A DNA stretch of 64,000 nt. It comes from Rhodothermus profundi. GTDB taxonomy: Bacteria > Bacteroidota > Rhodothermia > Rhodothermales > Rhodothermaceae. Under the pieces are notes generated by a model. It saw nothing but the letters and a program-made list of their open reading frames with translations, was not told the origin of the DNA and did no database searches. Below, piece by piece: positions 51,742 to 61,094 of the stretch. Location of the stretch: NCBI RefSeq assembly GCF_900142415.1, contig NZ_FRAU01000001.1:1-64000 (forward strand), read 5' to 3'. The position numbers and the translations under genes are program-made. Every line of letters begins with the position of its first letter. The first letter of the stretch is position 1.

Positions 51742-53472
51742 CTACCAGCGAATTCGCATACCCGCGCTGAGGACGGCAGAGGGCTCCGGATAATGGAGCC
51801 AGCGAGTGCGGTAGCGACGAGGGGCCAGGTTCTCCAGGCGAACAACCAGGCCAATCGAAGGCGTAAGCTGATAGCTGGCTTGTAGGTCAAGATCCAGGTA
51901 GGGCGATAGTCGCTGCTGCCGGTTTAAGGAAGCATAACGCACGCCTTCGTAGCGTCCCATCCACTGAATGAAGCCGCGTTGCTGCGCAAACCGGTAACTG
52001 AGCAGCACAAGCGCCTGCCAGGTTGGTTCATAGGGAGTTCGTTGATTGATTTCGGATAGGCGTATCTGCTGATAGCGCAGGCTTACGGTTCCCTGCAGGC
52101 CGGAGGGCAACGTCAATGCGGCTCCGGCGCGGAGGTACCAGTGACGCTGCTTCGCATAGCTCAGTCGCGTTACGGAAGCAATCGGCGGAAAGGATCGCCG
52201 GGTCTGGTAGACGTAACGCTCCAGCGGCGCATGGACGAATCCTGCCGCCGTCTGCAACCGGATGGTTCCAAGGAAAAACTCGCTGCCCACTTCCAGGTCG
52301 ATGCTGCGCAGAGCAGGCTGAGGAACCACCTGGTCGTCCAGCACAGGCGTTTCCTGCAGCAGGAGGTCCAGGCGATAGGCCTGCAAGGAGGGTTGCTGGC
52401 GCAGGTACAGGCGCGTGCCCGGGGCCGGGAACAGAGTCAGCTCCAGTACAGGTGACAGGTACAGCGCCCGGGTTGTGGTAGGGTCGGCTTGCAGACCCAG
52501 CACACGACTGCCCACCGTCAGGTGCAGGGCGGGTGAAAAATTAAACTGCCAGGCGATGCCCACAGCGACCGAGCGCACCTGAGCGGCGGTTGCTGGAGTA
52601 AGGGTGGCCAGGTGACCCTGAAGATCAAAATGGAGAGTCCCCGAAGCAAAAGGAGCACGTAGCGTGCTGCGCAGGTCCAGACGTTGCTCGCGGCGGTCGA
52701 CTTCAGGCGAAGGTGGTGCGCTTCCACCCAAAAAGCCCGTTGGATACAGCGTTGCGTAGCGATTACTGCTCAGGCGAAGCTGCAGATAGCCTTCGAAGTC
52801 TTCCTGGGCAGCGGGAGCTATGCGCAACAGGGCGTAGCCAGCCTGGATTTCCCGTCGGGGGGCGCTGTAGGGAAGATCGCGGACCAGCCCGTACAGGCGA
52901 TAAGTGTCGAACGTGCCGCCCAGCTCCAGGCTGGCCTGGAGCCGTCCGAAGTAGGTAAAACCTGCTTGAAGGTCGAGCAAGTCGTAGGGAGTTTCTAATT
53001 CGGGGCGTTCGGTAAACGGCCGAAATCCACTGCTTCCAGTGTAAACCAGCGATCCATAAGCAGTGAGCGTATGGGTAAGCGGATGTTCCAGGAAACCGTT
53101 GAACGAGCGGGTCAGGTAGCGTCCCAGCGTGCTTTCAAAAAGCCCCCGGGCTGGATTGCCGCGACCTATTGTGGCAATGGCAGGAGGCTCTGGTCGCTGC
53201 AGGGATACCGGGGTCAGCGAAGCGGCGGCCTGACGGTAGGGTTCCACGTAAGGCTGGCGATCCGGGGGAATCTGGGGAATCAGCGGAGGCGGATTAAAGC
53301 CAATGAGCGGTTGACGTTGCAGGGAAGGAAACGAGATTTCCAGCGTACCTCGAATCTCCACTTCGCGCGGAGCCAGGTCCGGTAGCATAATCCGGGCCGT
53401 ATCAGACACCTGGGCTACGGCCGAAGCAGTGGCCATCCAACCCAGCAACAGCATACCCAGCGTGCGGTGCAT
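51742..53472 (-). CDS. Outer-membrane beta-barrel (TonB-receptor-like, no plug)
   Basis: 576 residues with a signal peptide (MHRTLGMLLLGWMATASAVAQ). Residues from about 95 on are rich in alternating-strand segments of the TonB-dependent-receptor barrel type (RLQASLELGGTFDTYRLYGL; WYLRAGAALTLPSGLQGTVS), ending SAVLSAGMRIRW with a terminal aromatic. No plug domain or TonB box is visible and the barrel is short. It is next to a TPR protein and upstream of HU-SPOR-ExbB-ExbD; probably an envelope-structure protein rather than a nutrient receptor. Confidence 0.85.
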   Translation of the reverse strand: MHRTLGMLLLGWMATASAVAQVSDTARIMLPDLAPREVEIRGTLEISFPSLQRQPLIGFNPPPLIPQIPPDRQPYVEPYRQAAASLTPVSLQRPEPPAIATIGRGNPARGLFESTLGRYLTRSFNGFLEHPLTHTLTAYGSLVYTGSSGFRPFTERPELETPYDLLDLQAGFTYFGRLQASLELGGTFDTYRLYGLVRDLPYSAPRREIQAGYALLRIAPAAQEDFEGYLQLRLSSNRYATLYPTGFLGGSAPPSPEVDRREQRLDLRSTLRAPFASGTLHFDLQGHLATLTPATAAQVRSVAVGIAWQFNFSPALHLTVGSRVLGLQADPTTTRALYLSPVLELTLFPAPGTRLYLRQQPSLQAYRLDLLLQETPVLDDQVVPQPALRSIDLEVGSEFFLGTIRLQTAAGFVHAPLERYVYQTRRSFPPIASVTRLSYAKQRHWYLRAGAALTLPSGLQGTVSLRYQQIRLSEINQRTPYEPTWQALVLLSYRFAQQRGFIQWMGRYEGVRYASLNRQQRLSPYLDLDLQASYQLTPSIGLVVRLENLAPRRYRTRWLHYPEPSAVLSAGMRIRW

Positions 53473-53475
53473 GGT

Positions 53476-56400
53476 TTACAGCGTGGCTTTTTCCTGGGCG
53501 GCAATACGGGCGAACGACGTATTCGGAAATTCAGCAATAACCAGTTCATAGAGTCGGGCAGCCTCTCCTCGTTGACCCAGAGTGAGGAAAGCCCGAGCCT
53601 GCGTCAGGTACCCTCGGGCCAGCCATTCGGCATAGCCCGGAAAGAGGGTGGGCAGTCGGCTCAGCTCTTCAATGGCCCGGTGGGGATCGCCCCGTCGTAG
53701 CAGCAGCGCACCGAGACGATAGAGCGCCTCAGCTCCCGTTTCGTCCTGGGCGCGGCTAACAACCCTCCGGTACAGGCGTTCGGCTTCGTCGAATTGGCCC
53801 GCGGCGTCAGCCAGCCGAGCGTGCGCAAGCAGCAATACAGGTGGCAATGCATTTGCGGCAAAGTGCGTTTGCGCCTGCGTCAGGACCTGACGCGCTTCGT
53901 CCAGGCGTCCGAGCTCCAGCAAGGCAACGATCTGGCCATAGAAGGCACGGGCCATCAAGTCTGAGCGTTGCGCAGCCAGCGTTACCAGCCGTTGATAGCT
54001 CTGCAGGGCAGCTTCGTAGCGTTCCTGTTTTAGCTGCGCCGCGCCTAGCAGCAGCCAGGCCTCGGGCACGCGTGGGTGTTCTGCGTAGGTAGCCAGTAGT
54101 TGTTGCAGCGTGCGTTCGGCCTGATCATACAGCTCCTGTTCCATGTAGAGCGTGGCCAGATAGTACAGGGCCTCGCCCATGAGATCGGGTGCATGATCAC
54201 CGCGCACGAAGGTTTCGAGAGCCTGCATGGCTTCTTCAGAGCGGCCGCTGCGGTAGAGCGCTTCCGCTCGCCGGAAGCGCAGCTCATCCACGATGCGCGT
54301 GTTCGGATAGGCCGTGGCGAATGAGTCGATCAGGGCTTCGGCTCGCGCCTCCTTGCCGGCTGCAATGAGCGCGAAGTGAATGCTGGTAGCCGCATCGGCG
54401 ACGAACGGACTCCGGGGGTAGCGCTCCAGCACGCGTTTGTAGGCGTTGATGGCTGCTTCCAGTCGGCCTGCATTGAACAGGGCATCTCCAATGCCATACT
54501 GGGCTTTAGCAGCCAGCGGGTCGTCGGGGGCCAGTTCGATAAGACGACGATAGGCCGCGATGGCCTGATCGTACTCCTGATTCAGGAAATGGATGTAGCC
54601 GATCTGGTAGAGGGCTTCTTCGCGCCATGTGCTCTCTGGATGCTCTGCAAGCAATTGGTTAAAGGTGCGCAGCGCTTCCTCATAGTTCCCTGCGTTATAG
54701 TATGCCTGTCCGATCTGATAGCGGGCATAATCGCTTGCTCCTTCGGTAGCGGCCTGCTGGTAATAGCGAATGGCTTCAGGATAACGCTTGAGCGCGTAGT
54801 AACTGTCGGCCAGGCGAAGCAGCGCGTCGAGCCGGTAGGGAATGGCTTCGTCAGCGCGACGGTACGCCTGCAGAAACCGCTGAAAGGACTGGATCGCGGC
54901 TTCGTAGCGTTGCTGTCGGAAATAGACCCAACCGAGCGCGTAGTGCGCTGCTTCGACGTGCGCACCATTGGGAAAATGGCGCAGATACTCCTGAAAGAGG
55001 GCCTCGGCGCGTTCCAGTTGATCCAACTGATAGAAACTTTCGGCCGCCCAGAAAAGCGCATCGCCTGCTTTCGGACCGCGTGGATCCTGCTGGTAAAGCT
55101 CCATGAATGCGCTGCTGGCTGCCGCATAGTTCTGCTGACGGTAATGCAGCCAGGCTTTTTGAAAAGCAATTTCAGTGCGCAGCCGGGGCGAGGCAGCTTG
55201 CAGCGCGATCGCGCGGTCGAAACTTTCCAGCGCTTCATCAAACCGGCCGAGCGCTATAGCCGTGTAGCCACGCATGCGAAGCGCATCCCCTAACAACTCG
55301 CTGTCGGCATAGGTACGCACCAGAAAATCGAAGGCGTCATGCGCTGCCTCCCAGCGACGCATCTCGTACAGGAGAAGCGCCCGCTCAAACTGGGCATGCG
55401 GCGCCAGGGGACTGTCGGGCCATTCGAGCACTACGGTTTTGAAAAGCTCAAGGGCCTGCTGCGGTTCGTGGGCCAGTTTTCGACAGACGGCTTCGTAGTA
55501 GGTGGCCTTCATGGCCAGCGTATCGCGCTGTCCTTCGCGGACCTGCTGGAAGTGGTCAGCGGCCCACTGGTACACTCCTTCGAAGTAATAATTCCAGGCC
55601 AGACCATAGAGCGCCTGGCGGTAATAGGGGCTGGCCGGGTTTTCCAGAACCCGCCGGTAGTAGACAATAGCATTTTCGCTATCGCGAAGCTGATTGTAGG
55701 ATTCAGCCAGGAGCAACCAGGCTTGCTGGCGTGCCTGGCCATGCAAATCGGGAAGCCGGCGTTCTACCTCTTCGATGGTGCGGCGATAGTCCCCTAATTC
55801 ATAGTACACCTGAGCCAGCGCCAGCCCCAGATGTCGGGCTTCAGGAGCATTGGGGTAGCGGGCGGCCAGTACTTCAAACGTGCGCGCAGCTTCGTCGTAG
55901 GCCCCTGTTTCCACTTGCGTATAGGCGAGTGCCAGCAGGGCCTGTGGTGCCAGACGGGTGTGCGGGTAGGTGTCGGCAAGCCGACGATAGTAGCCCATGG
56001 CTTCGGACGGACGTGCCAGCCGTTGAGCGGCTTCGGCCATCCAGAACAGGGCGCGGGCGGCCTGCGCGTCGGGCACGCCGGGGCGCAGGGCCTGGCGGAA
56101 GGCCTGGCGCGCCTGCTCATACTGTCCCATGTCGAAAAAGTACTTACCCAGAGCAAGCTGAGCTTCGTAGACCAGCGGATGCGTTGGATAGCGCGCAGCA
56201 AATAGACGGAGCAGGGCGGCAGCCTCGTCGGTCTGGCCAAGAGCCAGACGCGCCTCCGCTTCATAAAAAAGAGCCTCAGCCGTGCGGGTGTCGTTCGGAT
56301 AAATGCTGCGAAATTGAGCAAAAGCCTGGGCTGCCTGCGTGTAAAAACCATCGCTGTGAAGGGCCAGCGCATGGGCAAAGGAAGCCTCTGGGCCCGGTGG

Positions 56401-56478
56401 AGCCGGCTGGGCGTAGAGTATAACCGGTACGGACAATAGAACGCTCAGAAAACTGAGCCACCCGGCAGTGCGCAACAT
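53476..56478 (-). CDS. Large periplasmic TPR protein
   Basis: 1000 residues, a signal peptide (ends PVILYAQPAPPG) followed by about 25 TPR units covering nearly the full length: repeated A-L-Y-x-x-G-x-A and Y-P-x-(S/T)-P motifs such as RAEALYRSGRSEEAMQALE and ARLYELVIAEFPNTSFA. It resembles YbgF/BamD-like tetratricopeptide proteins and probably scaffolds envelope complexes. First gene of the envelope operon; its stop lies three bases before the barrel's ATG. Confidence 0.9.
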   Translation of the reverse strand: MLRTAGWLSFLSVLLSVPVILYAQPAPPGPEASFAHALALHSDGFYTQAAQAFAQFRSIYPNDTRTAEALFYEAEARLALGQTDEAAALLRLFAARYPTHPLVYEAQLALGKYFFDMGQYEQARQAFRQALRPGVPDAQAARALFWMAEAAQRLARPSEAMGYYRRLADTYPHTRLAPQALLALAYTQVETGAYDEAARTFEVLAARYPNAPEARHLGLALAQVYYELGDYRRTIEEVERRLPDLHGQARQQAWLLLAESYNQLRDSENAIVYYRRVLENPASPYYRQALYGLAWNYYFEGVYQWAADHFQQVREGQRDTLAMKATYYEAVCRKLAHEPQQALELFKTVVLEWPDSPLAPHAQFERALLLYEMRRWEAAHDAFDFLVRTYADSELLGDALRMRGYTAIALGRFDEALESFDRAIALQAASPRLRTEIAFQKAWLHYRQQNYAAASSAFMELYQQDPRGPKAGDALFWAAESFYQLDQLERAEALFQEYLRHFPNGAHVEAAHYALGWVYFRQQRYEAAIQSFQRFLQAYRRADEAIPYRLDALLRLADSYYALKRYPEAIRYYQQAATEGASDYARYQIGQAYYNAGNYEEALRTFNQLLAEHPESTWREEALYQIGYIHFLNQEYDQAIAAYRRLIELAPDDPLAAKAQYGIGDALFNAGRLEAAINAYKRVLERYPRSPFVADAATSIHFALIAAGKEARAEALIDSFATAYPNTRIVDELRFRRAEALYRSGRSEEAMQALETFVRGDHAPDLMGEALYYLATLYMEQELYDQAERTLQQLLATYAEHPRVPEAWLLLGAAQLKQERYEAALQSYQRLVTLAAQRSDLMARAFYGQIVALLELGRLDEARQVLTQAQTHFAANALPPVLLLAHARLADAAGQFDEAERLYRRVVSRAQDETGAEALYRLGALLLRRGDPHRAIEELSRLPTLFPGYAEWLARGYLTQARAFLTLGQRGEAARLYELVIAEFPNTSFARIAAQEKATL

Positions 56479-56671
56479 GGTCGGTGTGGTTATTTCCCGC
56501 GTCGCTTAACCAACGCAAAACGTGTGGTCAAAATTATGTTGGTGAACCAACGCGCTACTGTTAACAATGTTGTAATTGTCCCTTATCTACTGGAACGTTC
56601 GGCCTTCTCTCAGGAAAAATACAGCAAAGCTGGGGCAAAAAGCGGATTCATCTTAAAACAGGAGGAGATCT

Positions 56672-56875
56672 ATGGTTGAGCAGGCTGATAAGGTGCGGAA
56701 ACCGCAGGCGGAGACGACGGGCGCTCAGGAACGCCCTACTCCTCTGGAGGCGCTGGAGCAAACATCCACTTCAGGAATAGCGGCGCTGAAGCAGTGGGTG
56801 CAAGAAAACCAGGGAATGGCCATGGCTATAGCTTTTGCTGTGGGCGTGTTTCTGGGCGTGCTCTGGCGGCGATAA
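56672..56875 (+). CDS. YqjD/ElaB-like small membrane anchor protein
   Basis: 67 residues. A polar, helical N-terminal part (about 1-45, ALEQTSTSGIAALKQWVQE) and a C-terminal glycine-zipper helix (MAIAFAVGVFLGVLWRR) as in the DUF883/YqjD group, which bind ribosomes and dock them to the inner membrane in stationary phase in E. coli. GGAGGAG precedes the ATG. It is followed by a larger relative after 37 bases. Assignment rests on the C-terminal helix; function here is inferred. Confidence 0.75.
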   Translation: MVEQADKVRKPQAETTGAQERPTPLEALEQTSTSGIAALKQWVQENQGMAMAIAFAVGVFLGVLWRR

Positions 56876-56912
56876 TTCTGGAAGGTGAACCCTAAACTGG
56901 GAGGAGGTAGCC

Positions 56913-57614
56913 GTGGTAACGCAGAAAAAACGCGCGCAGACTGCTTCTTCCGCTCCCGAAGCCAAGGAGGGGCGGCGCGAGCCTGATGAAACGACGCGCC
57001 AGGAACTGATCGATACGTATGAGAAAATGCGCCAGGAGTTAAACGAGGCCTTGCAGCGTTTGCGGGAACAGTTGGCCCGTCTGGATACGCAGGCGGCTGC
57101 GCAACGCGCGCGCGACTGGATTGCTGAGAATCCTACCGTGGCGGTGTTGCTGGCTATGGGAGTGGGCGTGCTGGCCGGTCGTCTGGCGACTATCGCCATG
57201 CAACCTGCCCCACCGCCTCTGAGCGAGCGGGCGCGCCGCCAGGCGGAACGGCTGGCGCGTCAGGCCCGCAAGCGGGCGCGCCGGTTGCGTCGACAGCTTG
57301 CGGAGCAGGTGGAAGATCTGAGTGAAACGGTGGTCGAACGAGCCCGCACGTTACGGAAAGAATTGCCTGAACAAGCTGCCGAACTGAGCGAACGTATCCG
57401 AATGCAGGCGGAGACGCTCAGCAAGCTGCTGGCTGAGCAGGCCTCGGAGGCGGCGGAATCACTCGAGGCTACCGCCCGTCACACCTCCAAACGCCTGAAG
57501 CTGGAAGCGCGCCGCGGATTGGAGACCGCTGAAACGCTTCTGGGAGCAGCGACAACCGCTGTCGCTGTTGCTGCTTTGAAAAAGCTGAACGACTGGATGC
57601 GGCGCCTTCGCTAA
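56913..57614 (+). CDS. Coiled-coil membrane protein, DUF883-like
   Basis: 233 residues starting at GTG 56913, with GGGAGGAGG before it. Acidic-basic coiled coil (about 25-70), a central helix with glycine zipper (ENPTVAVLLAMGVGVLAGRLA, given here only in part: AVLLAMGVGVLAG), then a second very basic coiled coil (about 105-195, ERARRQAERLARQARKR) and a hydrophobic patch near the end. It shares the ENP-x4-helix with the 67-residue neighbour; the two seem to be a short and a long version. It could attach nucleic acid or ribosomes to the membrane; this is inference. Confidence 0.75.
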   Translation: MVTQKKRAQTASSAPEAKEGRREPDETTRQELIDTYEKMRQELNEALQRLREQLARLDTQAAAQRARDWIAENPTVAVLLAMGVGVLAGRLATIAMQPAPPPLSERARRQAERLARQARKRARRLRRQLAEQVEDLSETVVERARTLRKELPEQAAELSERIRMQAETLSKLLAEQASEAAESLEATARHTSKRLKLEARRGLETAETLLGAATTAVAVAALKKLNDWMRRLR

Positions 57615-57673
57615 TTTGCCAAAAAAATCTGTTCGGATTACACGCAGTCGGCACAATTGCTGTATCTTTGCAG

Positions 57674-57712
57674 AGCGTTCGGGGGCAACAGTCGTTGTCC
57701 TCGAACGCTTTT
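57674..57712 (+). terminator. Strong hairpin before the PfkB gene
   Basis: AGCGTTCG-GGGGCAAC (57674-57689) pairs with GTTGTCCT-CGAACGCT (57694-57709), followed by TTTTG. It fits a terminator of the anchor-protein operon. But TATCTTTG (57663-57670), a match to the -7 promoter box, lies just upstream, so it may instead be in the 5' leader of the pfkB mRNA. No good -33 box is seen. Confidence 0.65.
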
Positions 57713-57743
57713 GTGAGTATAGAAGCTTACTTGTGGACAAACA

Positions 57744-58703
57744 GTGAGTATTCTAGTTGTTGGAACGGTTGCGCTCGATTCGGTCGAGACGCCCTTCGGT
57801 GCTGCGCATCGGCTGCTAGGAGGTAGTGCTACCTATATCGCGCTGGCTGCCAGCTATTTCTGGGCTGACGTGCGCTTGGTAGCAGTGGTCGGGCGCGATT
57901 TCCCGGCAGCCTATCGGCAGGTGCTCCAGCGGGCCGGTATTGACCTGGAAGGATTGCGCCTCAACGAGGAAGAAGATACCTTTGCCTGGGGTGGACGCTA
58001 TCATTATGATCTGAATGACCGCGACACGCTTTACACGCACCTCAATGCGCTGGCCTCGTTCGATCCCGTTTTGCCCGCCACCTACCGCAATAGCCAGATC
58101 ATCTGTCTGGGCAATCTGGATCCGCGGCTGCAGCAGCGGGTGCTCGATCAGGTGTCCAGTCCGGCTTTTGTAATCTGTGACACGATGAACTATTGGATCG
58201 AGCACACGCCTGAAGCGTTGCACGCAGTGTTGCGTCGCGTCGATTGCCTGGTGGTCAACGATGCCGAGGCGCGCCAACTGGCCGCGGAGCCCAATCTGAT
58301 TCGGGCAGCCCGTAAGATTCAGACAATGGGCCCGCGCATTGTGATCATCAAAAAAGGCGAGCACGGTGCGCTGTTGTTCTTCGAAGAGGCGATCTTCAGC
58401 GCGCCGGCTTATCCACTGGAGGATGTGTTCGATCCGACGGGGGCCGGTGATACATTTGCGGGGGCGATGGCGGGTTTTCTGGCCACGCAGCGGCGTTTTG
58501 ATGAGGCCGCGCTCCGGCAGGCGGTAGTATACGGCAGTGCACTTGCCTCTTTTGTGGTGGAGCGTTTTGGACCGGAGCGCTTGTTGGCACTCACGCCAGA
58601 AGAGATTGCGCAACGGGTGGCTGCTTTGCGGCAGCTGACCGCGTTCCCGGAATGCGATCTCCGGCCGTTGCTCGTGCAGTCCGGACTCAATCATGCAACC
58701 TGA
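57744..58703 (+). CDS. PfkB-family sugar or nucleoside kinase
   Basis: 319 residues, GTG start (MSILVVGTVALDSVETPFG). N-terminal HRLLGGSATYIALAA and VAVVGRDFP, C-terminal PfkB signature DPTGAGDTFAGAMAG with the catalytic Asp. The variant lacks clear ribokinase or adenosine kinase substrate motifs, so the sugar is open. It overlaps folB by 11 bases and opens a short operon with folB and an HDOD gene. Confidence 0.9.
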   Translation: MSILVVGTVALDSVETPFGAAHRLLGGSATYIALAASYFWADVRLVAVVGRDFPAAYRQVLQRAGIDLEGLRLNEEEDTFAWGGRYHYDLNDRDTLYTHLNALASFDPVLPATYRNSQIICLGNLDPRLQQRVLDQVSSPAFVICDTMNYWIEHTPEALHAVLRRVDCLVVNDAEARQLAAEPNLIRAARKIQTMGPRIVIIKKGEHGALLFFEEAIFSAPAYPLEDVFDPTGAGDTFAGAMAGFLATQRRFDEAALRQAVVYGSALASFVVERFGPERLLALTPEEIAQRVAALRQLTAFPECDLRPLLVQSGLNHAT

Positions 58704-59121
58704 ACCCATCCACCTGGCTCATACAACGATTCCGGTGGCGCCGGGCCGGTCACGCGGCATCGTGCGTCTGGTGAATGCTGTCTTCTACGCGCACCACGGC
58801 GTAACGCAGGAAGAACATCGCATTGGTGGACGCTACGAAGTGGACGTCGCGATGGAACTGAACGTGGACGAAGCGGCCAAAGCCGATGCCCTGGAAAAGA
58901 CAGTGGATTATGAAGGAGTGTACCGCCTGGTGCGCGAGGTTGTGACCGGCAATAAATTTTATCTGATCGAACGATTAGCTTACAAGATCGCGCACCGTGT
59001 GTTGGAAGTCTATCCCATCGTGGAAGCGATAGAAGTGACGGTGCGTAAGCCAAATCCGCCGGTAGGAGGGGCCTGCGACCGGGCAGAGGTGACGTACAGC
59101 TACCGGCGGGGCAAATCCTGA
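58693..59121 (+). CDS. folB: Dihydroneopterin aldolase
   Basis: 142 residues; converts dihydroneopterin to hydroxymethyl-dihydropterin and glycolaldehyde in folate synthesis. Motifs: LVNAVFYAHHGVTQEEHRIGGRYEVDV near the start, in part VFYAHHGVTQEEH, the NKFYLIERLAYKIA helix with the Glu-Arg, and the C-terminal VRKPNPPVGG. The N-terminal extension of about 20 residues is not typical; an internal start is not obvious. Its ATG lies within the end of the pfkB-like gene. Confidence 0.93.
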   Translation: MQPEPIHLAHTTIPVAPGRSRGIVRLVNAVFYAHHGVTQEEHRIGGRYEVDVAMELNVDEAAKADALEKTVDYEGVYRLVREVVTGNKFYLIERLAYKIAHRVLEVYPIVEAIEVTVRKPNPPVGGACDRAEVTYSYRRGKS

Positions 59122-59128
59122 CAGAGCT

Positions 59129-60010
59129 ATGGCTGCGGAAACGACGCTGACGCTGGATGCACAGCGGGCGCTGGACGTTGCGCAGACCGAAAAGCTGTTG
59201 CGAGGGGTGCTGATTCCACCGCGTCCTGCCTTACTGGTTGCCGTACTGGAGGAGCAGGGAAGGCCAGAGCCTGACCTAGAGCGCATCGCCAGGCTTATCA
59301 GCGAGGACGTCGCGCTGGCTGCCAGCACGCTCAAACTGGTCAATTCTCCACTTTTTGGCCTGGCGCGTCCGGTGGTAGATATCCAGCATGCCGTGCGGAT
59401 GCTGGGCCTGAGGAACATCACCAGTCTGATTACCGGATTGCTCCTGCACCAGGCGTTTCGCAATCAGCGCGGCGCCTTTATGGAGCGTTTCTGGCGAAAA
59501 GCGGAGCGCATGGCGTACACAACTGCACTCATTGCGCGCTGGTGTGCTCGGGTAGCGTCTGAAGAAGCGTATGCGCTGGGGCTTTTCTGCGATTGCGGCG
59601 TGCCCCTGCTGTTGCAACAATTCCCGGCCTATCCCGGCATCTATGCAGCAGCAGAGCGGGAGGCCCATACGCGTCCCTTTATCGAGGTAGAGCATGAACG
59701 CCTGGGGACCGATCACGCAGCCGCCGGATTTCTGCTGGCGCGTTCCTGGAAACTGCCGGCCGATCTTTGCCAGGCGATTCTGCGCCACCATGACGCGATC
59801 GATTATTACCAGCGAGAAGCGCCCGATCCGACCGTCGATAAGCTGGCGCTGCTGCTGACCGCTCAGCATGTGTTGCGGCTTTATGCAGAGCAGCCTCCTG
59901 CCGCCGAGTGGCAGACCGTAGGTGCCTCGGTCCTGGCCTACCTGGGCATAGAGGAGGCAGCTCTGTTCCAGTTGATTCGCCTGCTGCGTGAATCAAACGA
60001 AAAGGCCTGA
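59129..60010 (+). CDS. HDOD-domain protein
   Basis: 293 residues. The HDOD fold, a relative of the HD phosphohydrolase without its metal pair, is recognised by LIPPRPALLVAVLEEQG and LARLISEDVALAASTLKLVNSPLFG-like text (SEDVALAASTLKLVNSPLFG), and NITSLITGLLLHQAF. HDOD proteins act in signalling as non-enzymatic scaffolds. No GGDEF, EAL or receiver domain is attached. It is co-directional with folB and converges with the agmatine deiminase, four bases apart. Confidence 0.9.
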   Translation: MAAETTLTLDAQRALDVAQTEKLLRGVLIPPRPALLVAVLEEQGRPEPDLERIARLISEDVALAASTLKLVNSPLFGLARPVVDIQHAVRMLGLRNITSLITGLLLHQAFRNQRGAFMERFWRKAERMAYTTALIARWCARVASEEAYALGLFCDCGVPLLLQQFPAYPGIYAAAEREAHTRPFIEVEHERLGTDHAAAGFLLARSWKLPADLCQAILRHHDAIDYYQREAPDPTVDKLALLLTAQHVLRLYAEQPPAAEWQTVGASVLAYLGIEEAALFQLIRLLRESNEKA

Positions 60011-60014
60011 TTAC

Positions 60015-61094
60015 TTACAGGGCAGGTACCTGCTGCGTCAGGCAGTGCAGAGCCCCCAGGCCTCGAATGATGGCGCGGCAGTCGATGGGCACAACAGTTC
60101 GATCTGGAAAGCATTGCTGCAAAAGCTGCTGCGCTTTTTCATCGTGCACGTCGCCGTAGGCAGGCATGAGCACGAGCTCATTGGCAATGTAGAAGTTCGC
60201 ATAGGTGGCTGGTACGCGTTCGCCCGCTATTTCCAGAGGGGCGGGCATGGGCAGTTCCACGATCTGCAGGGGCCGGCCGTCTGAAAAACGAAAAGCGCGC
60301 AGCCGCTCCAGATTGTCCTGGAGGGGGTCATAGTTTGGATCCTGAGGATTGGTTTCAACGACGGTTACGACGACGTCTTCCGCAACAAAACGCGTCAGGT
60401 CGTCCACGTGTCCGTCGGTGTCGTCGCCTGCAAGGCCTTGTCCCAGCCAGAGAATCTGGCGGATTCCCAGAAAGTCTTGCAGCCGTTGTTCGATGGCGCT
60501 GCGGTTAAGATGCGGGTTGCGGTTCGGATTCAGCAGGCACTGCTCTGTGGTCAGCAGGACGCCGGCACCGTTCGTGTCGATAGAGCCGCCTTCAAGGATC
60601 ATGGCCCCTTCGAAAATGGGGACATTGAGCGCTTCTGCCATGCGTCGCGCTACCCGGGCATCTCGATCCCAGGGCGGATACTTGCCCCCCCAGCTATTGA
60701 AGCCCCACACGGTGGCTGCCAGTGTGCGTTGTTGCGGGTGCACCACAAAGAGGGCTCCGTAATCACGAATCCAGGCATCATCCGTAGGGATGTGGAAAAA
60801 CCGTACCGGTCCGCAGACCCCTGCTTCGTCCAGCAGTCGCCGCACGTGCTGCTCGTGCGCTGCGTCATTGACGTTGATGTAGACAGCCTCGCGGCGGCTG
60901 AGCAGGCGCACCACCTGGGCTATGGTGCGTTCGACTTGCTCCAGTTCGTCGGGCCAGGTTTCGCGGTTGTGGGGCCAGGAGAGCCAGGTAGCGCGGTGCG
61001 GGGCCCACTCCGGGGGCATCCGAAACCCCCGGGCTGCCGGTGTGGGTTCAACCGTCGGGGTCCAGGAAGCGGCGGGTAAGTGCGGCATAGGCAT
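60015..61094 (-). CDS. aguA: Agmatine deiminase
   Basis: Hydrolyses agmatine to N-carbamoylputrescine and ammonia. From ATG 61094 the protein is 359 residues. Key motifs: RMPPEWAPHRATWLSWPHN, FNSWGGKYPP, MILEGGSIDTNG, DDTDGHVDDLTRF and the catalytic Cys in GALHCLTQQ. The start is uncertain; ATGs at 61088 and 61019 are alternatives. Its beginning overlaps the end of the upstream amidohydrolase gene, its partner enzyme, by 47 bases. Confidence 0.93.
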   Translation of the reverse strand: MPMPHLPAASWTPTVEPTPAARGFRMPPEWAPHRATWLSWPHNRETWPDELEQVERTIAQVVRLLSRREAVYINVNDAAHEQHVRRLLDEAGVCGPVRFFHIPTDDAWIRDYGALFVVHPQQRTLAATVWGFNSWGGKYPPWDRDARVARRMAEALNVPIFEGAMILEGGSIDTNGAGVLLTTEQCLLNPNRNPHLNRSAIEQRLQDFLGIRQILWLGQGLAGDDTDGHVDDLTRFVAEDVVVTVVETNPQDPNYDPLQDNLERLRAFRFSDGRPLQIVELPMPAPLEIAGERVPATYANFYIANELVLMPAYGDVHDEKAQQLLQQCFPDRTVVPIDCRAIIRGLGALHCLTQQVPAL

